Origin: Tannerellaceae bacterium
GTDB lineage: Bacteria; Bacteroidota; Bacteroidia; Bacteroidales; Tannerellaceae
Assembly: GCA_031273385.1 (NCBI GenBank)
Contig: JAISRY010000153.1
Span: forward strand, 1-12,699
Direction: 5' to 3'
DNA length: 12,699 bases
This document shows, piece after piece, positions 1 to 6,890 of the stretch. The stretch's first letter is position 1; the number at the start of each line of letters is the position of its first letter. Both the position numbers and the translations under genes were made by a program. The notes under the pieces were generated by a model, which saw nothing but the letters and a program-made list of their open reading frames with translations, did no database searches and had not been told where the DNA came from.

Positions 1-68
1 AACAGAGAAGTTAAGCCCAACCACGCCGATGGTACTGCGTATAGTGGGAGAGTAGGTAACTGCCGTCT
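1..68 (+). rRNA. rrf: 5S ribosomal RNA, 3' part only
   Basis: The window opens inside a 5S rRNA. The string GAGAAGTTAAGCCC, then the CACGCCGATGGTACTGC stretch and the GGGAGAGTAGG block, are the conserved second half of bacterial 5S rRNA. The 5' part, including the strand that pairs with the 3' end, lies outside the window, so the exact 3' end (about 66-70) is an estimate. It is followed 8 nt later by a strong terminator, so it is probably the last gene of an rRNA operon entering from the left. Confidence 0.93.
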
Positions 69-76
69 TTAGTGAA

Positions 77-118
77 AGAGACTGATTCCTGTCAAAGGGA
101 GTCGGTCTCTTTTTTTTT
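77..118 (+). terminator. Rho-independent terminator of the rRNA operon
   Basis: A 12-bp stem pairs 77-88 (AGAGACTGATTC) with 99-110 (GAGTCGGTCTCT), allowing two G-U pairs, around a 10-nt loop. A run of nine T (110-118) follows directly. It sits just after the 5S rRNA, where an rRNA operon terminator is expected. Confidence 0.9.
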
Positions 119-189
119 GTCGCGGGTTGTCTTTTTTTTGTTGGTTCTTTTTTTTTGTTGAAAAGAAAGGTTGTTTGATTTAAAAGACC

Positions 190-197
190 TATATTTG
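190..197 (+). promoter_or_regulatory. Bacteroidota -7 box TATATTTG upstream of the HU/SPOR gene
   Basis: TATATTTG matches the TAnnTTTG -7 element used by the Bacteroidota primary sigma factor. No convincing -33 TTTG lies at the usual distance. The last G of the box is only 4 nt before the ATG at 202, so transcription would begin at or next to the start codon. This suggests a leaderless or nearly leaderless mRNA. The 8-mer is short, so confidence is moderate. Confidence 0.5.
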
Positions 198-201
198 CTG
201 C

Positions 202-1176
202 ATGTTAAGAATCGTATCGCATATTGAGCGTTTGTTGCTGGTGCATGATTGTGTGATTGTGCCGCAATTCGGGGGTTTTGTCTTGCAAAGCGTTCCGGCC
301 TCCTTTGTGAGGGGTGATCATTTGTTCAGCCCGATGCACAAGGAGATGATGTTCAATAGCACATTGCAGCACAATGACGGTTTGCTGCCGGAATCATACA
401 TGAAAGAGTACGGCGTCAATTACCGGAGGGCTTACCTGATGCTGGAAGAGGATGTCGAAGAGATCAAATCGGTTCTGCAGAAGAAGATGGTCGTTTCGTT
501 GGGGGCTATCGGCTCTTTCCATATCGGAAAGGAGGGGCAGGTGGTCTTTCAGGCCGGCGATACGGAGGTTATTAGCGTGGATTCGTATGGGTTGCAACCG
601 TTCCAATTCAAGACATTGCAGGCGTTGCAACAGGAGGGTGCGCTTTCGTCCGGTGGGAAGAGGAAGAGGGATGCCTATTATATTCCTGTAAACCGGGGAT
701 TATTACGGGGGATCGCTTCTGCGGCTGCGGCTATTACACTCTTTCTGGCCGTCTCTACTCCGGTGAAAGAGCTGAATGTGGCGACCTATACGGCCAGTTT
801 TATTCCGGTTGAGATGACGGCGAATCCTGTCAAGACTATTGTTCCGGAAAGGACGCCGGTACAGACGGCAGCCACACCCGGACCGGCGAAGAGGGCTGAA
901 ACGACTCCCGTCCGGCGGGAAAAGAGGGAGCAGGTAAAGGACAGGGCTGCCTATCATATTATTATCGGGAGCGTTCAGTCCGACAGGCAGGCCGATGAGT
1001 TTATCGCAAGAGTGAATCGTTCCCAGTTTAAGCAGGTTCGTAAATTGCTTGTCAATGGGCGGATCCGTATTTCCGCCGGTACGTTCAGTGGGCGTGGGCA
1101 GGCGGAAGCTTACTTAGCCAAGGTTCGCCGCCATACCAGATACCATGATGCCTGGCTTTTTACCGCACACAAATAA
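202..1176 (+). CDS. HU (CCDC81-type) and SPOR domain membrane protein
   Basis: The 324-aa protein has three parts. Residues 1-140 resemble the bacterial CCDC81-type tandem HU-like region: the N-terminus MLRIVSHIERLL followed by HDCVIVPQFGGFV (15-27) is characteristic, and VSLGAIGSFHI (98-108) fits the second HU-like unit. A basic patch, KRKR (153-156), precedes one membrane helix at about 167-187. A Thr/Pro/Lys-rich linker (205-245) leads to a C-terminal SPOR domain (about 250-324, starting YHIIIGSV). SPOR domains bind denuded glycan strands of peptidoglycan, so the expected topology is HU part in the cytoplasm and SPOR in the periplasm. Such proteins may link the nucleoid or cytoplasm to the cell wall, possibly at division sites, but that role is inferred. 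The start is well supported because the family motif begins at residue 1. The helicase gene follows in the same reading frame 9 nt after the stop. Confidence 0.85.
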   Translation: MLRIVSHIERLLLVHDCVIVPQFGGFVLQSVPASFVRGDHLFSPMHKEMMFNSTLQHNDGLLPESYMKEYGVNYRRAYLMLEEDVEEIKSVLQKKMVVSLGAIGSFHIGKEGQVVFQAGDTEVISVDSYGLQPFQFKTLQALQQEGALSSGGKRKRDAYYIPVNRGLLRGIASAAAAITLFLAVSTPVKELNVATYTASFIPVEMTANPVKTIVPERTPVQTAATPGPAKRAETTPVRREKREQVKDRAAYHIIIGSVQSDRQADEFIARVNRSQFKQVRKLLVNGRIRISAGTFSGRGQAEAYLAKVRRHTRYHDAWLFTAHK

Positions 1177-1185
1177 CGCCATTTC

Positions 1186-3183
1186 TTGAAATTTCAGATC
1201 GACACAGACAATAAAGAGTTTCAGGACGCACTCCAACTGATAACGCATACCCGTCAGTCCGTTTTCCTTACGGGAAAGGCGGGGACAGGGAAATCTACTT
1301 TCCTCAGATACATTTGCAGCCACATCAAGAAGAAATATGTCGTTTTGGCGCCTACCGGTATTGCTGCGATCAATGCCGGAGGGGTGACGCTGCACTCTTT
1401 CTTTAAGCTGCCTTTCCGGCCTATGTTGCCCGATGATCCCGATTTAAGTTTGAAAGACGGCCGTATCTTTGATTTTTTCAAATATAAAAAGGCGCACAGG
1501 AAGATCCTTTCCAATGTGGAGCTGATTATTATTGATGAAATATCCATGGTACGGGCGGACACGATTGACTGTATAGACCGTATTTTGCGCGTCTATTCGG
1601 GGAATATGCGTTTGCCTTTCGGGGGGAAGCAGTTGTTGGTCGTCGGGGATATTTTTCAGTTGGAGCCTGTCGTCCCGTCCGACCAGAAAGAGATTTTGCA
1701 CCTTTTCTATGCCAGCCCGTTTTTCTTTTCCGCCCGTGTGTTTAAAGAGATTAACCTGGTGCCGATCGAGTTGCAAAAGACTTACCGGCAAACGGATACC
1801 GTATTTATTGACATCCTGGACAGGATACGCGGGAATACGATCGGGGAAAAGGAGTTGGAGGTGTTGAATACCCGCCACTTTCCCACTTTTGCCCCGCGCA
1901 ACGAAGATATGTATATTACCCTGGCTACGCGCCGCGACCAGGTGGATTATATCAATGAGAAGAAGCTGGCGGAATTGCCGGGGGAAGAGTTTGTCAGCAG
2001 GGGGATAGTAAAGGGGGACTTCCCCGAATCCTCCCTCCCGACGCAGCTGAACCTTTCCCTGAAAGAGCGTGCGCAGGTTATTTTTATCGACAACGATACC
2101 GAGCGGCGTTGGGTGAACGGTACGATTGGCGTCATATCGGGCATTGACGAAGAGGGCGCTCTCTATGTGGTACTGGAGAACGGGAGGGAGCATCTCGTCG
2201 AGCCGGTTTCGTGGAGGAATTACAAATACCGCTACAACGAGAAAGAGCGGAAGATAGAGGAGGAGATCATCGGTACGTTCGAGCAGTTGCCGATCCGTTT
2301 GGCCTGGGCTATTACGGTGCATAAAAGCCAGGGGTTGACGTTTAGCCGCGTCGTCGTCGACCTGACGGGAGGCGTATTCGCCGGCGGACAGACCTACGTC
2401 GCCTTAAGCCGCTGCACTTCGCTGGAGGGGTTGGTACTGAAAGGGAAGGTATCGCAACGGGATATCTTCGTCCGGAAAGAGATTGTCGCTTTCAGTGCGA
2501 TGTTCAACGACCGCAGGCTGATTGAAACGGCTATACACGAGAGTGAGGCGGAGCTGTTGTATGCCCGCGCGGTACATTATTTTGAGGAGGGGAAGATCAA
2601 AGAGGCGGTGGAGGCCTTTTCCGCCGCCGTCGTAAAGAAGAACGAGTTGGGTAATCCTTTGGCGCAACGCCTGCTCAGGCGGAAGTTGCACCGTATCGTT
2701 AACCAGCGGAATACGATCATACGGCAGCAGAAGGAGTTGGCCGAGCTGCGGGATATGCAGAAAGAGTATGCCCGCGAGTATTATGTGATGGGCAATGCGT
2801 GCGTGGCTACGGCGAAAGACCCGGAGGCTGCGATCCGCAACTTCGACAAGGCGCTCCGGCTTGATCCGCTCTATGTCGATGCCTGGGTGCGTAAGGGGGT
2901 GACGTTGATGGATATGAAAGACGATTATGCCGCCCTGGCCTGCCTGAATGAGGCCGTCGAGCTAAGTCCACTCTCCTTTAAAGCCCGGTATAACCGGGGG
3001 AAGTGCCATCTTGGGCTGACTAATCACGAAGAGGCCGCCTCCGATTTGCTGAAAGCGGTGTCGATCAAGGCCGACCATGCCGCCGCCCACGAGTACCTCG
3101 CCGAAGCCTACCGCCACCTGGGGGAGAAGAAGCTCGCCCTCCGGCACCAGAAGATTGCCGATTCGTTGCGGGGAAAAGCATAA
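1186..3183 (+). CDS. PIF1-like SF1 DNA helicase with C-terminal TPR repeats
   Basis: A 665-aa ATP-dependent helicase, probably acting on DNA 5'-to-3' like Pif1/RecD relatives. Visible motifs are Walker A GKAGTGKS (30-37), Walker B IIIDEIS (114-120), GDIFQL (154-159), TYRQ (199-202), VHKSQGLTF (378-386) and ALSRC (406-410). The last two are the C-terminal RecA-fold motifs typical of Pif1/RecD2 enzymes. Residues about 455-660 are TPR-like helical repeats (for example 530-563, 564-597 and 598-631), interrupted by a charged, probably coiled stretch near 500-530. TPRs suggest docking to a partner protein. The start is TTG: after the in-frame stop at 1174-1176 no ATG or GTG occurs before Walker A, and Walker A must be included. 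No clear Shine-Dalgarno is visible. With a 9-nt gap it is very likely co-transcribed with the HU/SPOR gene. The substrate is unknown. Confidence 0.88.
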   Translation: MKFQIDTDNKEFQDALQLITHTRQSVFLTGKAGTGKSTFLRYICSHIKKKYVVLAPTGIAAINAGGVTLHSFFKLPFRPMLPDDPDLSLKDGRIFDFFKYKKAHRKILSNVELIIIDEISMVRADTIDCIDRILRVYSGNMRLPFGGKQLLVVGDIFQLEPVVPSDQKEILHLFYASPFFFSARVFKEINLVPIELQKTYRQTDTVFIDILDRIRGNTIGEKELEVLNTRHFPTFAPRNEDMYITLATRRDQVDYINEKKLAELPGEEFVSRGIVKGDFPESSLPTQLNLSLKERAQVIFIDNDTERRWVNGTIGVISGIDEEGALYVVLENGREHLVEPVSWRNYKYRYNEKERKIEEEIIGTFEQLPIRLAWAITVHKSQGLTFSRVVVDLTGGVFAGGQTYVALSRCTSLEGLVLKGKVSQRDIFVRKEIVAFSAMFNDRRLIETAIHESEAELLYARAVHYFEEGKIKEAVEAFSAAVVKKNELGNPLAQRLLRRKLHRIVNQRNTIIRQQKELAELRDMQKEYAREYYVMGNACVATAKDPEAAIRNFDKALRLDPLYVDAWVRKGVTLMDMKDDYAALACLNEAVELSPLSFKARYNRGKCHLGLTNHEEAASDLLKAVSIKADHAAAHEYLAEAYRHLGEKKLALRHQKIADSLRGKA

Positions 3184-3204
3184 CAAAAAGGGAAAAGAGA
3201 AAAA

Positions 3205-3246
3205 AGAGAGGGCTGTCCATTTCGGTGGGCAGCCCTCTCTTTTTGT
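3205..3246. terminator. Bidirectional terminator between converging helicase and mdh genes
   Basis: A 14-bp stem pairs 3205-3218 with 3227-3240 (one G-U) around an 8-nt loop, ATTTCGGT. T's follow on the plus strand (3240-3244). On the minus strand an A-run before the stem (3200-3205) gives a T-run after it. It lies 21 nt after the helicase stop and 22 nt after the mdh stop on the other strand, so it can end transcription from both sides. Confidence 0.92.
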
Positions 3247-3262
3247 GTAAACCCGGACGGGA

Positions 3263-4204
3263 TTAAAGGACGTTGATCTCCTTTAATACCACATTGGTGG
3301 CGCGGACAGCCGCTGCGCTTTTGGCGAACAGCGCTTTCTCTTCGCCGTTCAGTTCGAGCCGGATGATCTCTTCGATGCCGTTTTTCCCTAACACGACGGG
3401 AACGCCGATACAGATATCCGATTCGCCGTATTCTCCCTCCAGGGCAACGGAGCAGGGGATCATCTTCTTCTGGTTATGGATAATCGACTCGGCCACCAAC
3501 GCTCCTGCGGCTCCGGGGGCATACCATGCGGATGTCCCTAAGAGGCCGGTCAGTGTGGCGCCGCCTACCATAGTCGCTTTTACGACCTCTTCCAGCTTTT
3601 CTTCGCTTAACAGCTGACTGACCGGAATCCCTTTGTAGGTGGCGAAACGGGTCAGGGGAATCATCGTCGTATCGCCGTGTCCGCCGATCACCATTCCCTC
3701 GACCTCGTTGGCGTTGCACCCCAAGGCTTGGGAAAGGTAGTATTTGAAACGGGAGCTGTCCAACGCCCCGCCCATCCCGATGATCCGGTTCTTAGGCAAC
3801 CCCAGGGCGTTCAACGCCAGGTAGGTCATGGTGTCCATGGGGTTGGATATGACGACAATGATGGCGTCGGGGGAATAGGCCAATGCGCTTTGGGCGACAT
3901 TTTTGACGATACCGGCATTGACGCCGATCAGCTCTTCGCGGGTCATACCCGGTTTGCGGGGGATACCGGAGGTGATGATGACGACATCGGAGTTCGCCGT
4001 TTTCGCATAATCGTTGGTACATCCGGTAATCGTCGTGTCGAAATCCAACAATTGAGCGGTCTGCATCATATCCATCGCTTTCCCTTCGGAGACATTCTCT
4101 TTGACGTCCAGCATGACTACTTCGTCCGCCACTTCGTTGAACGCCAAAACATTCGCACAAGTCGCGCCCACATTTCCGGCGCCGACTACTGTTACTTTAG
4201 ACAT
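3263..4204 (-). CDS. mdh: Malate dehydrogenase (NAD-dependent)
   Basis: This 313-aa cytosolic enzyme interconverts (S)-malate and oxaloacetate with NAD(H). It is of the LDH-like MDH type found in many Bacteroidota, where it works in the reductive branch from oxaloacetate to fumarate and succinate. The Rossmann glycine motif is GAGNVG (8-13), and Asp33 in VVMLDV fits NAD rather than NADP preference. Substrate arginines are R83 and R89 in IPRKPGMTR and R152 in LDSSRF. N121 (NPMD) is also present, and the catalytic pair is D149 and H176 (GGHGDT). The Arg in the IPRKPGMTR loop favours malate over lactate. Length is normal for the family and the frame is intact. The gene begins 36 nt after the methyltransferase stop, and no good TAnnTTTG box is visible in that gap. 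It is therefore probably the last gene of the DUF5063 operon, although its own promoter cannot be excluded. Confidence 0.95.
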   Translation of the reverse strand: MSKVTVVGAGNVGATCANVLAFNEVADEVVMLDVKENVSEGKAMDMMQTAQLLDFDTTITGCTNDYAKTANSDVVIITSGIPRKPGMTREELIGVNAGIVKNVAQSALAYSPDAIIVVISNPMDTMTYLALNALGLPKNRIIGMGGALDSSRFKYYLSQALGCNANEVEGMVIGGHGDTTMIPLTRFATYKGIPVSQLLSEEKLEEVVKATMVGGATLTGLLGTSAWYAPGAAGALVAESIIHNQKKMIPCSVALEGEYGESDICIGVPVVLGKNGIEEIIRLELNGEEKALFAKSAAAVRATNVVLKEINVL

Positions 4205-4240
4205 AATAATTTGTTTTATATAGTTTATAAAAAGAGAAAC

Positions 4241-5428
4241 TTATTCCACGTATAACACCAATCCTTTCAGGTACTCTCCCTCCGGGTGATAGATATTGAC
4301 CGGATGATCCGCCGGCTGGGTGAGCTGGTGGAGGATACTGACTTGCCGTCCCGTCTGGGCGGCGGCGCTGAAGACGGCCAGGCGGAATTGCTCCTTGCTG
4401 ACCACCTGCGAGCAGGAAAAGGTAAAGAGCAGCCCGCCGCGCCCGATGCGTGAAAGGGCGGCGGCGTTCAGTTTGCGGTAGCCCTGCAGGGCGTTGCGCA
4501 GCACGTTTTTGTGCTTGGCGAAAGCCGGAGGGTCCAGGATCATCAGGTCGTACCGGTTGCCGGCCTTTTCGAGGTACTTGAACGCATCTTCGGCAAAAGC
4601 CTCATGGCGCGGATCGCCGGGGAAGTTCAGCTCGACGTTTTTCTTTGTCATCAGGATGGCTTTGGCAGAGCTGTCGACCGAATGGACGACGGTTGCCCCG
4701 CCGCGCATGGCATAGAACGAGAAGCCGCCGGTGTAGCAGAACATATTGAGTACGGAACGGTTGCGGGCGTAGCGCTCCAGCAGCGACCGGTTTTCCCGCT
4801 GGTCGACGAAGAAACCGGTCTTCTGTCCCTTTTGCCAATCGACATAAAACCGCAGCCCGTTCTCCATCGCCATATCTTCGTCGCCCGCGCCGCCCAACAG
4901 GTAGCCGTCTTCCTTTCCGGTATCGGCCTTGTAGGGTAGGGTAGCCTCCGACTTATAATAGATATGTTGCAGGGCTTCGCCCAAGACCGTTTTCAATGCG
5001 GCGGCGATTTGGTGGCGGGCGTGATGCATCCCCACCGAATGGGCTTGCATGACGGCGGTCTCGGCATAGATGTCGATGACCAGCCCGGGGAGGTTGTCCC
5101 CCTCGCCATGGACGAGGCGGTAGGTATTTCCGCTCTCCCCCCCGGCCAGGCCGACGGCGCGGCGGAGCGTGTAGGCAGCGCGGAGGCGCCCGGCCCAAAA
5201 GGCGTCGTCGATGGGCGTTTGGGAAAAGGATAATATCCGTATGGCGATGCTGCCGATCTGATAATGCCCGGTGGCCAGGAAACGGCGGTCGGCGGCATAT
5301 ACCTCCACGACATCCCCCTCTTGCGGGTTTCCCTCGACGGCATGGATTGCCCCGGAAAATATCCAGGGGTGAAAGCGCAGGAGGGATTCCTCTTTCTTCG
5401 GTTTGAGAATAACGTTGCAGTCGCTCAT
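4241..5428 (-). CDS. rlmI: RlmI-like 23S rRNA (cytosine-C5)-methyltransferase
   Basis: A 395-aa class I SAM-dependent RNA methyltransferase of the RlmI/RlmK type. E. coli RlmI has almost the same length and makes m5C1962 in 23S rRNA. Residues 1-75 form the PUA-like RNA-binding domain (KPKKEESLLRFHPWIFSGAI region). GQKTGFFVDQRENR (201-214) marks the family's linker. FCYTGGFS (230-237) is the SAM-binding motif I, LDPPAFAK (298-305) is motif IV, and FSCS (337-340) is motif VI with Cys339 as the likely nucleophile. An upstream in-frame start (5524) would add 32 residues inside the exonuclease gene. The ATG at 5428 is preferred because homologues begin MSxxxVxLKPxKE and because it makes a 4-nt ATGA overlap with the exonuclease stop, a sign of translational coupling. 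Assignment to RlmI rather than another m5C family member rests on these motifs and on length. Confidence 0.85.
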   Translation of the reverse strand: MSDCNVILKPKKEESLLRFHPWIFSGAIHAVEGNPQEGDVVEVYAADRRFLATGHYQIGSIAIRILSFSQTPIDDAFWAGRLRAAYTLRRAVGLAGGESGNTYRLVHGEGDNLPGLVIDIYAETAVMQAHSVGMHHARHQIAAALKTVLGEALQHIYYKSEATLPYKADTGKEDGYLLGGAGDEDMAMENGLRFYVDWQKGQKTGFFVDQRENRSLLERYARNRSVLNMFCYTGGFSFYAMRGGATVVHSVDSSAKAILMTKKNVELNFPGDPRHEAFAEDAFKYLEKAGNRYDLMILDPPAFAKHKNVLRNALQGYRKLNAAALSRIGRGGLLFTFSCSQVVSKEQFRLAVFSAAAQTGRQVSILHQLTQPADHPVNIYHPEGEYLKGLVLYVE

Positions 5429-6006
5429 GTATGTTGGTTCAGGAATGTATATATTTTCAGGCATGCCCACGCATCCAATGCCGCATATTTCTTTTGCGAT
5501 TCGGATAATACGTCTGCTTCCCAATTCGTCAAACGCTGTCCTTTCGATATCTTTTTCCCGAACAGGATGGCGTATATCTTTTGCAGGCTGACATCTTTGA
5601 TGCCGAATTGCCCGACATAATTTTGCAGGTCCAGGAAGTTCGCCAGCTCGCCGTTGGTTCGTTTCCGTATGGCGCCGAAGTCGTCGCGCAGGGAGAGCCC
5701 TATTTTGAGTATGGCCTCGTTCGCCAGGAATTTCTCCAGCGATTCGGGCATACCGATACGGTTCAGCCTGAATAGGAAGCAGGCCTCTCCGGTCGAAATC
5801 TGCATGAGTGCGATCTTAAACCGCTGCCCTTTCTTAAAGCTGGGGCGCGTCTCGGTATCAAACCCCACCCAATCGTATGCGGCAAGATAGTCGATCGCCC
5901 TGTTCGCATCTTTTTTCGTGTCGATAATGATCGTCCGCCCCTTAAACTCTTCCACCGGAAGCTGGGCGATTTCCTCTTTCGTTATCGCATGTGTGTATTG
6001 TATCAT
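5425..6006 (-). CDS. DEDDy-family 3'-5' exonuclease (WRN/RNase D-like)
   Basis: This 193-aa single-domain nuclease of the DnaQ-like superfamily removes nucleotides from 3' ends with two metal ions. The four acidic residues and the tyrosine are visible: D50 and E52 in VGFDTETRPSF (Exo I), D108 or D109 in GLSLRDDF (Exo II), and Y174 with D178 in QKKYAALDAW (Exo III, the YxxxD form). NWEADVL just before Exo III resembles the WRN/RNase D group. No HRDC or helicase domain is present, so this is an exonuclease domain alone. Whether it acts on DNA or RNA is not shown. Its position between an rRNA methyltransferase and a DUF5063 protein leaves a role in RNA processing possible. It overlaps both neighbours by 4 nt (ATGA at each end), so the three genes are almost certainly co-translated. 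Confidence 0.88.
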   Translation of the reverse strand: MIQYTHAITKEEIAQLPVEEFKGRTIIIDTKKDANRAIDYLAAYDWVGFDTETRPSFKKGQRFKIALMQISTGEACFLFRLNRIGMPESLEKFLANEAILKIGLSLRDDFGAIRKRTNGELANFLDLQNYVGQFGIKDVSLQKIYAILFGKKISKGQRLTNWEADVLSESQKKYAALDAWACLKIYTFLNQHT

Positions 6007-6551
6007 TCTATGTCGTACGTTTCTAAATCATTCTCTTCGTTATAGCGTATGGCGTGAAGCGCTTTGAGTGCGTTCAACAGCCGCTGCCCCCAGTATTCGC
6101 GGAAATTGGTTTTGCAAACGGCCACGGCTTCGGTCGCCACCTTGTTGTTGTCATGGGAGAAAAGGCCAATGAAATTGCCGATATCCTGGTATACGTCGGC
6201 CAGGCTTTCGGAAATAAAGGCTGCGATGGGTGTGTCGCTGTAGGGCATATCGGGATGGAACGTCTCCAGAAAGGAGTCAAATTCGCCCAACAGGGCGGCG
6301 ATCCCGCTTCGCGCCGTTTCGTACATCTCTTCCGTTACGGTCTGCTCCGGCGCGGAGTCGTCGTCTTCCGTCTCCAGGCTGGGGAGAAGCGTCGCCTTAC
6401 TATATAATAAAGGTAGGACTTTGATGCTCCCGTCCACAAAAGCAAAAAGGCTCAACGCCGTGACCCTCTCGACGAGGGTGCAAAATTCCATTGCGACCGT
6501 AAGAAATCCCAATACATTGCTTTCGCTTATAGGATGCTTTTTCTGTTCCAT
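6003..6551 (-). CDS. DUF5063 domain protein, first gene of the exonuclease/rlmI operon
   Basis: An acidic, helical protein of 182 aa without signal peptide or membrane segment, so probably cytoplasmic. I recognise it as DUF5063 from the pattern LADVYQDIGNFIGLF and the C-terminal YWGQRLLNALKALHAI, together with its place before a WRN-like exonuclease, an arrangement familiar in Bacteroidota. No enzymatic motif is visible and its function is unknown. Coupling to the exonuclease (ATGA overlap at 6003-6006) suggests a shared process. The ATG at 6551 has no strong Shine-Dalgarno, only an A/G-rich leader (6552-6576). A TAnnTTTG box lies upstream at 6588-6595. Confidence 0.75.
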   Translation of the reverse strand: MEQKKHPISESNVLGFLTVAMEFCTLVERVTALSLFAFVDGSIKVLPLLYSKATLLPSLETEDDDSAPEQTVTEEMYETARSGIAALLGEFDSFLETFHPDMPYSDTPIAAFISESLADVYQDIGNFIGLFSHDNNKVATEAVAVCKTNFREYWGQRLLNALKALHAIRYNEENDLETYDIE

Positions 6552-6587
6552 TTTTTCCGTCTTTTCTTTCCATTAATTACCGGTGTA

Positions 6588-6595
6588 CAAAAGTA
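6588..6595 (-). promoter_or_regulatory. Candidate -7 box of the DUF5063-exonuclease-rlmI-mdh operon
   Basis: On the minus strand the sequence reads TACTTTTG, a TAnnTTTG match, 36 nt before the DUF5063 ATG. That would give a leader of roughly 30 nt. The -33 element is not clear; TTTC/TTCG-like sequence at 6607-6611 is too close. The 22-bp repeat array starts only about 46 bp upstream (6642), so anything bound there could affect this promoter. Confidence 0.5.
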
Positions 6596-6641
6596 GTAAT
6601 AAAAAGCGAAAGTTACTTTCTCCTTAAACAAATTACTGCCT

Positions 6642-6873
6642 TGCCGGTGAACAACTAACGGCCGGGTCGTTAATAACTCGTGACGGGCTCGGGAACAACT
6701 AATGGTCTCACAGCTGTGAACTAATGGTCTCACAGGAGTGAGGCGATCGCCTCACAGGAGTGAAACGATCGTCTCACAGGAGTGAGGCGATCACCTCACA
6801 GCTGTGAAACCATTAGTTGTTCCCGACCTAATCAAGAGTTGTTCCCGAGCCGGCCATTAGTTTGTACCGAGCC
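6642..6873. repeat. 22-bp-periodic, dyad-symmetric repeat array beside the recombinase gene
   Basis: This fills most of the gap 6552-6916. Five 12-bp dyads start exactly 22 bp apart: TCACAGCTGTGA at 6708 and 6796 (perfect palindromes), and TCACAGGAGTGA at 6730, 6752 and 6774. The 10-bp spacers are ACTAATGGTC (6698 and 6720), GGCGATCGCC (6742, palindrome), AACGATCGTC (6764) and GGCGATCACC (6786). The lattice goes on outward: left units at 6642, 6664 and 6686 carry variants of GAACAACTAATGG, and on the right AGTTGTTCCCGA variants begin at 6815, 6837 and 6859. The block is also one large inverted repeat centred at 6757.5. Arms 6689-6719 and 6796-6826 match at 30 of 31 positions, 6664-6683 pairs with 6832-6851 at 15 of 20, and 6642-6663 with 6852-6873 at 15 of 22. 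No ORF or T-tract is associated. Possible roles are recombinase binding, an operator, or a structured RNA. Confidence 0.9.
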
Positions 6874-6890
6874 GGTTGTTAGTCGTTCGT

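Noticed and set aside
1444..2322. 292-codon minus-strand frame opposite the helicase
   Set aside because: It is antisense to a gene with intact helicase motifs, and its translation shows no domain. It is a GC-driven shadow frame.
3677..4255. 192-codon plus-strand frame opposite mdh
   Set aside because: Its Asp/Gly/His-rich translation mirrors the mdh codons on the other strand and has no family features.
5429..5524. Longer start for the RlmI-like gene (32 extra residues)
   Set aside because: The extra part lies wholly in the exonuclease gene and does not resemble the family N-terminus. The ATGA overlap at 5425-5428 is the better start.
6708..6807. CRISPR-like regular repeats
   Set aside because: Units are 12 bp with 10-bp spacers that are themselves related or palindromic. 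No long unique spacers, leader or cas genes are present.
6642..6873. Plain transcription terminator between converging genes
   Set aside because: The flanking genes run in the same direction, no T-tract follows the stems, and the 22-bp periodicity is not explained by a terminator.
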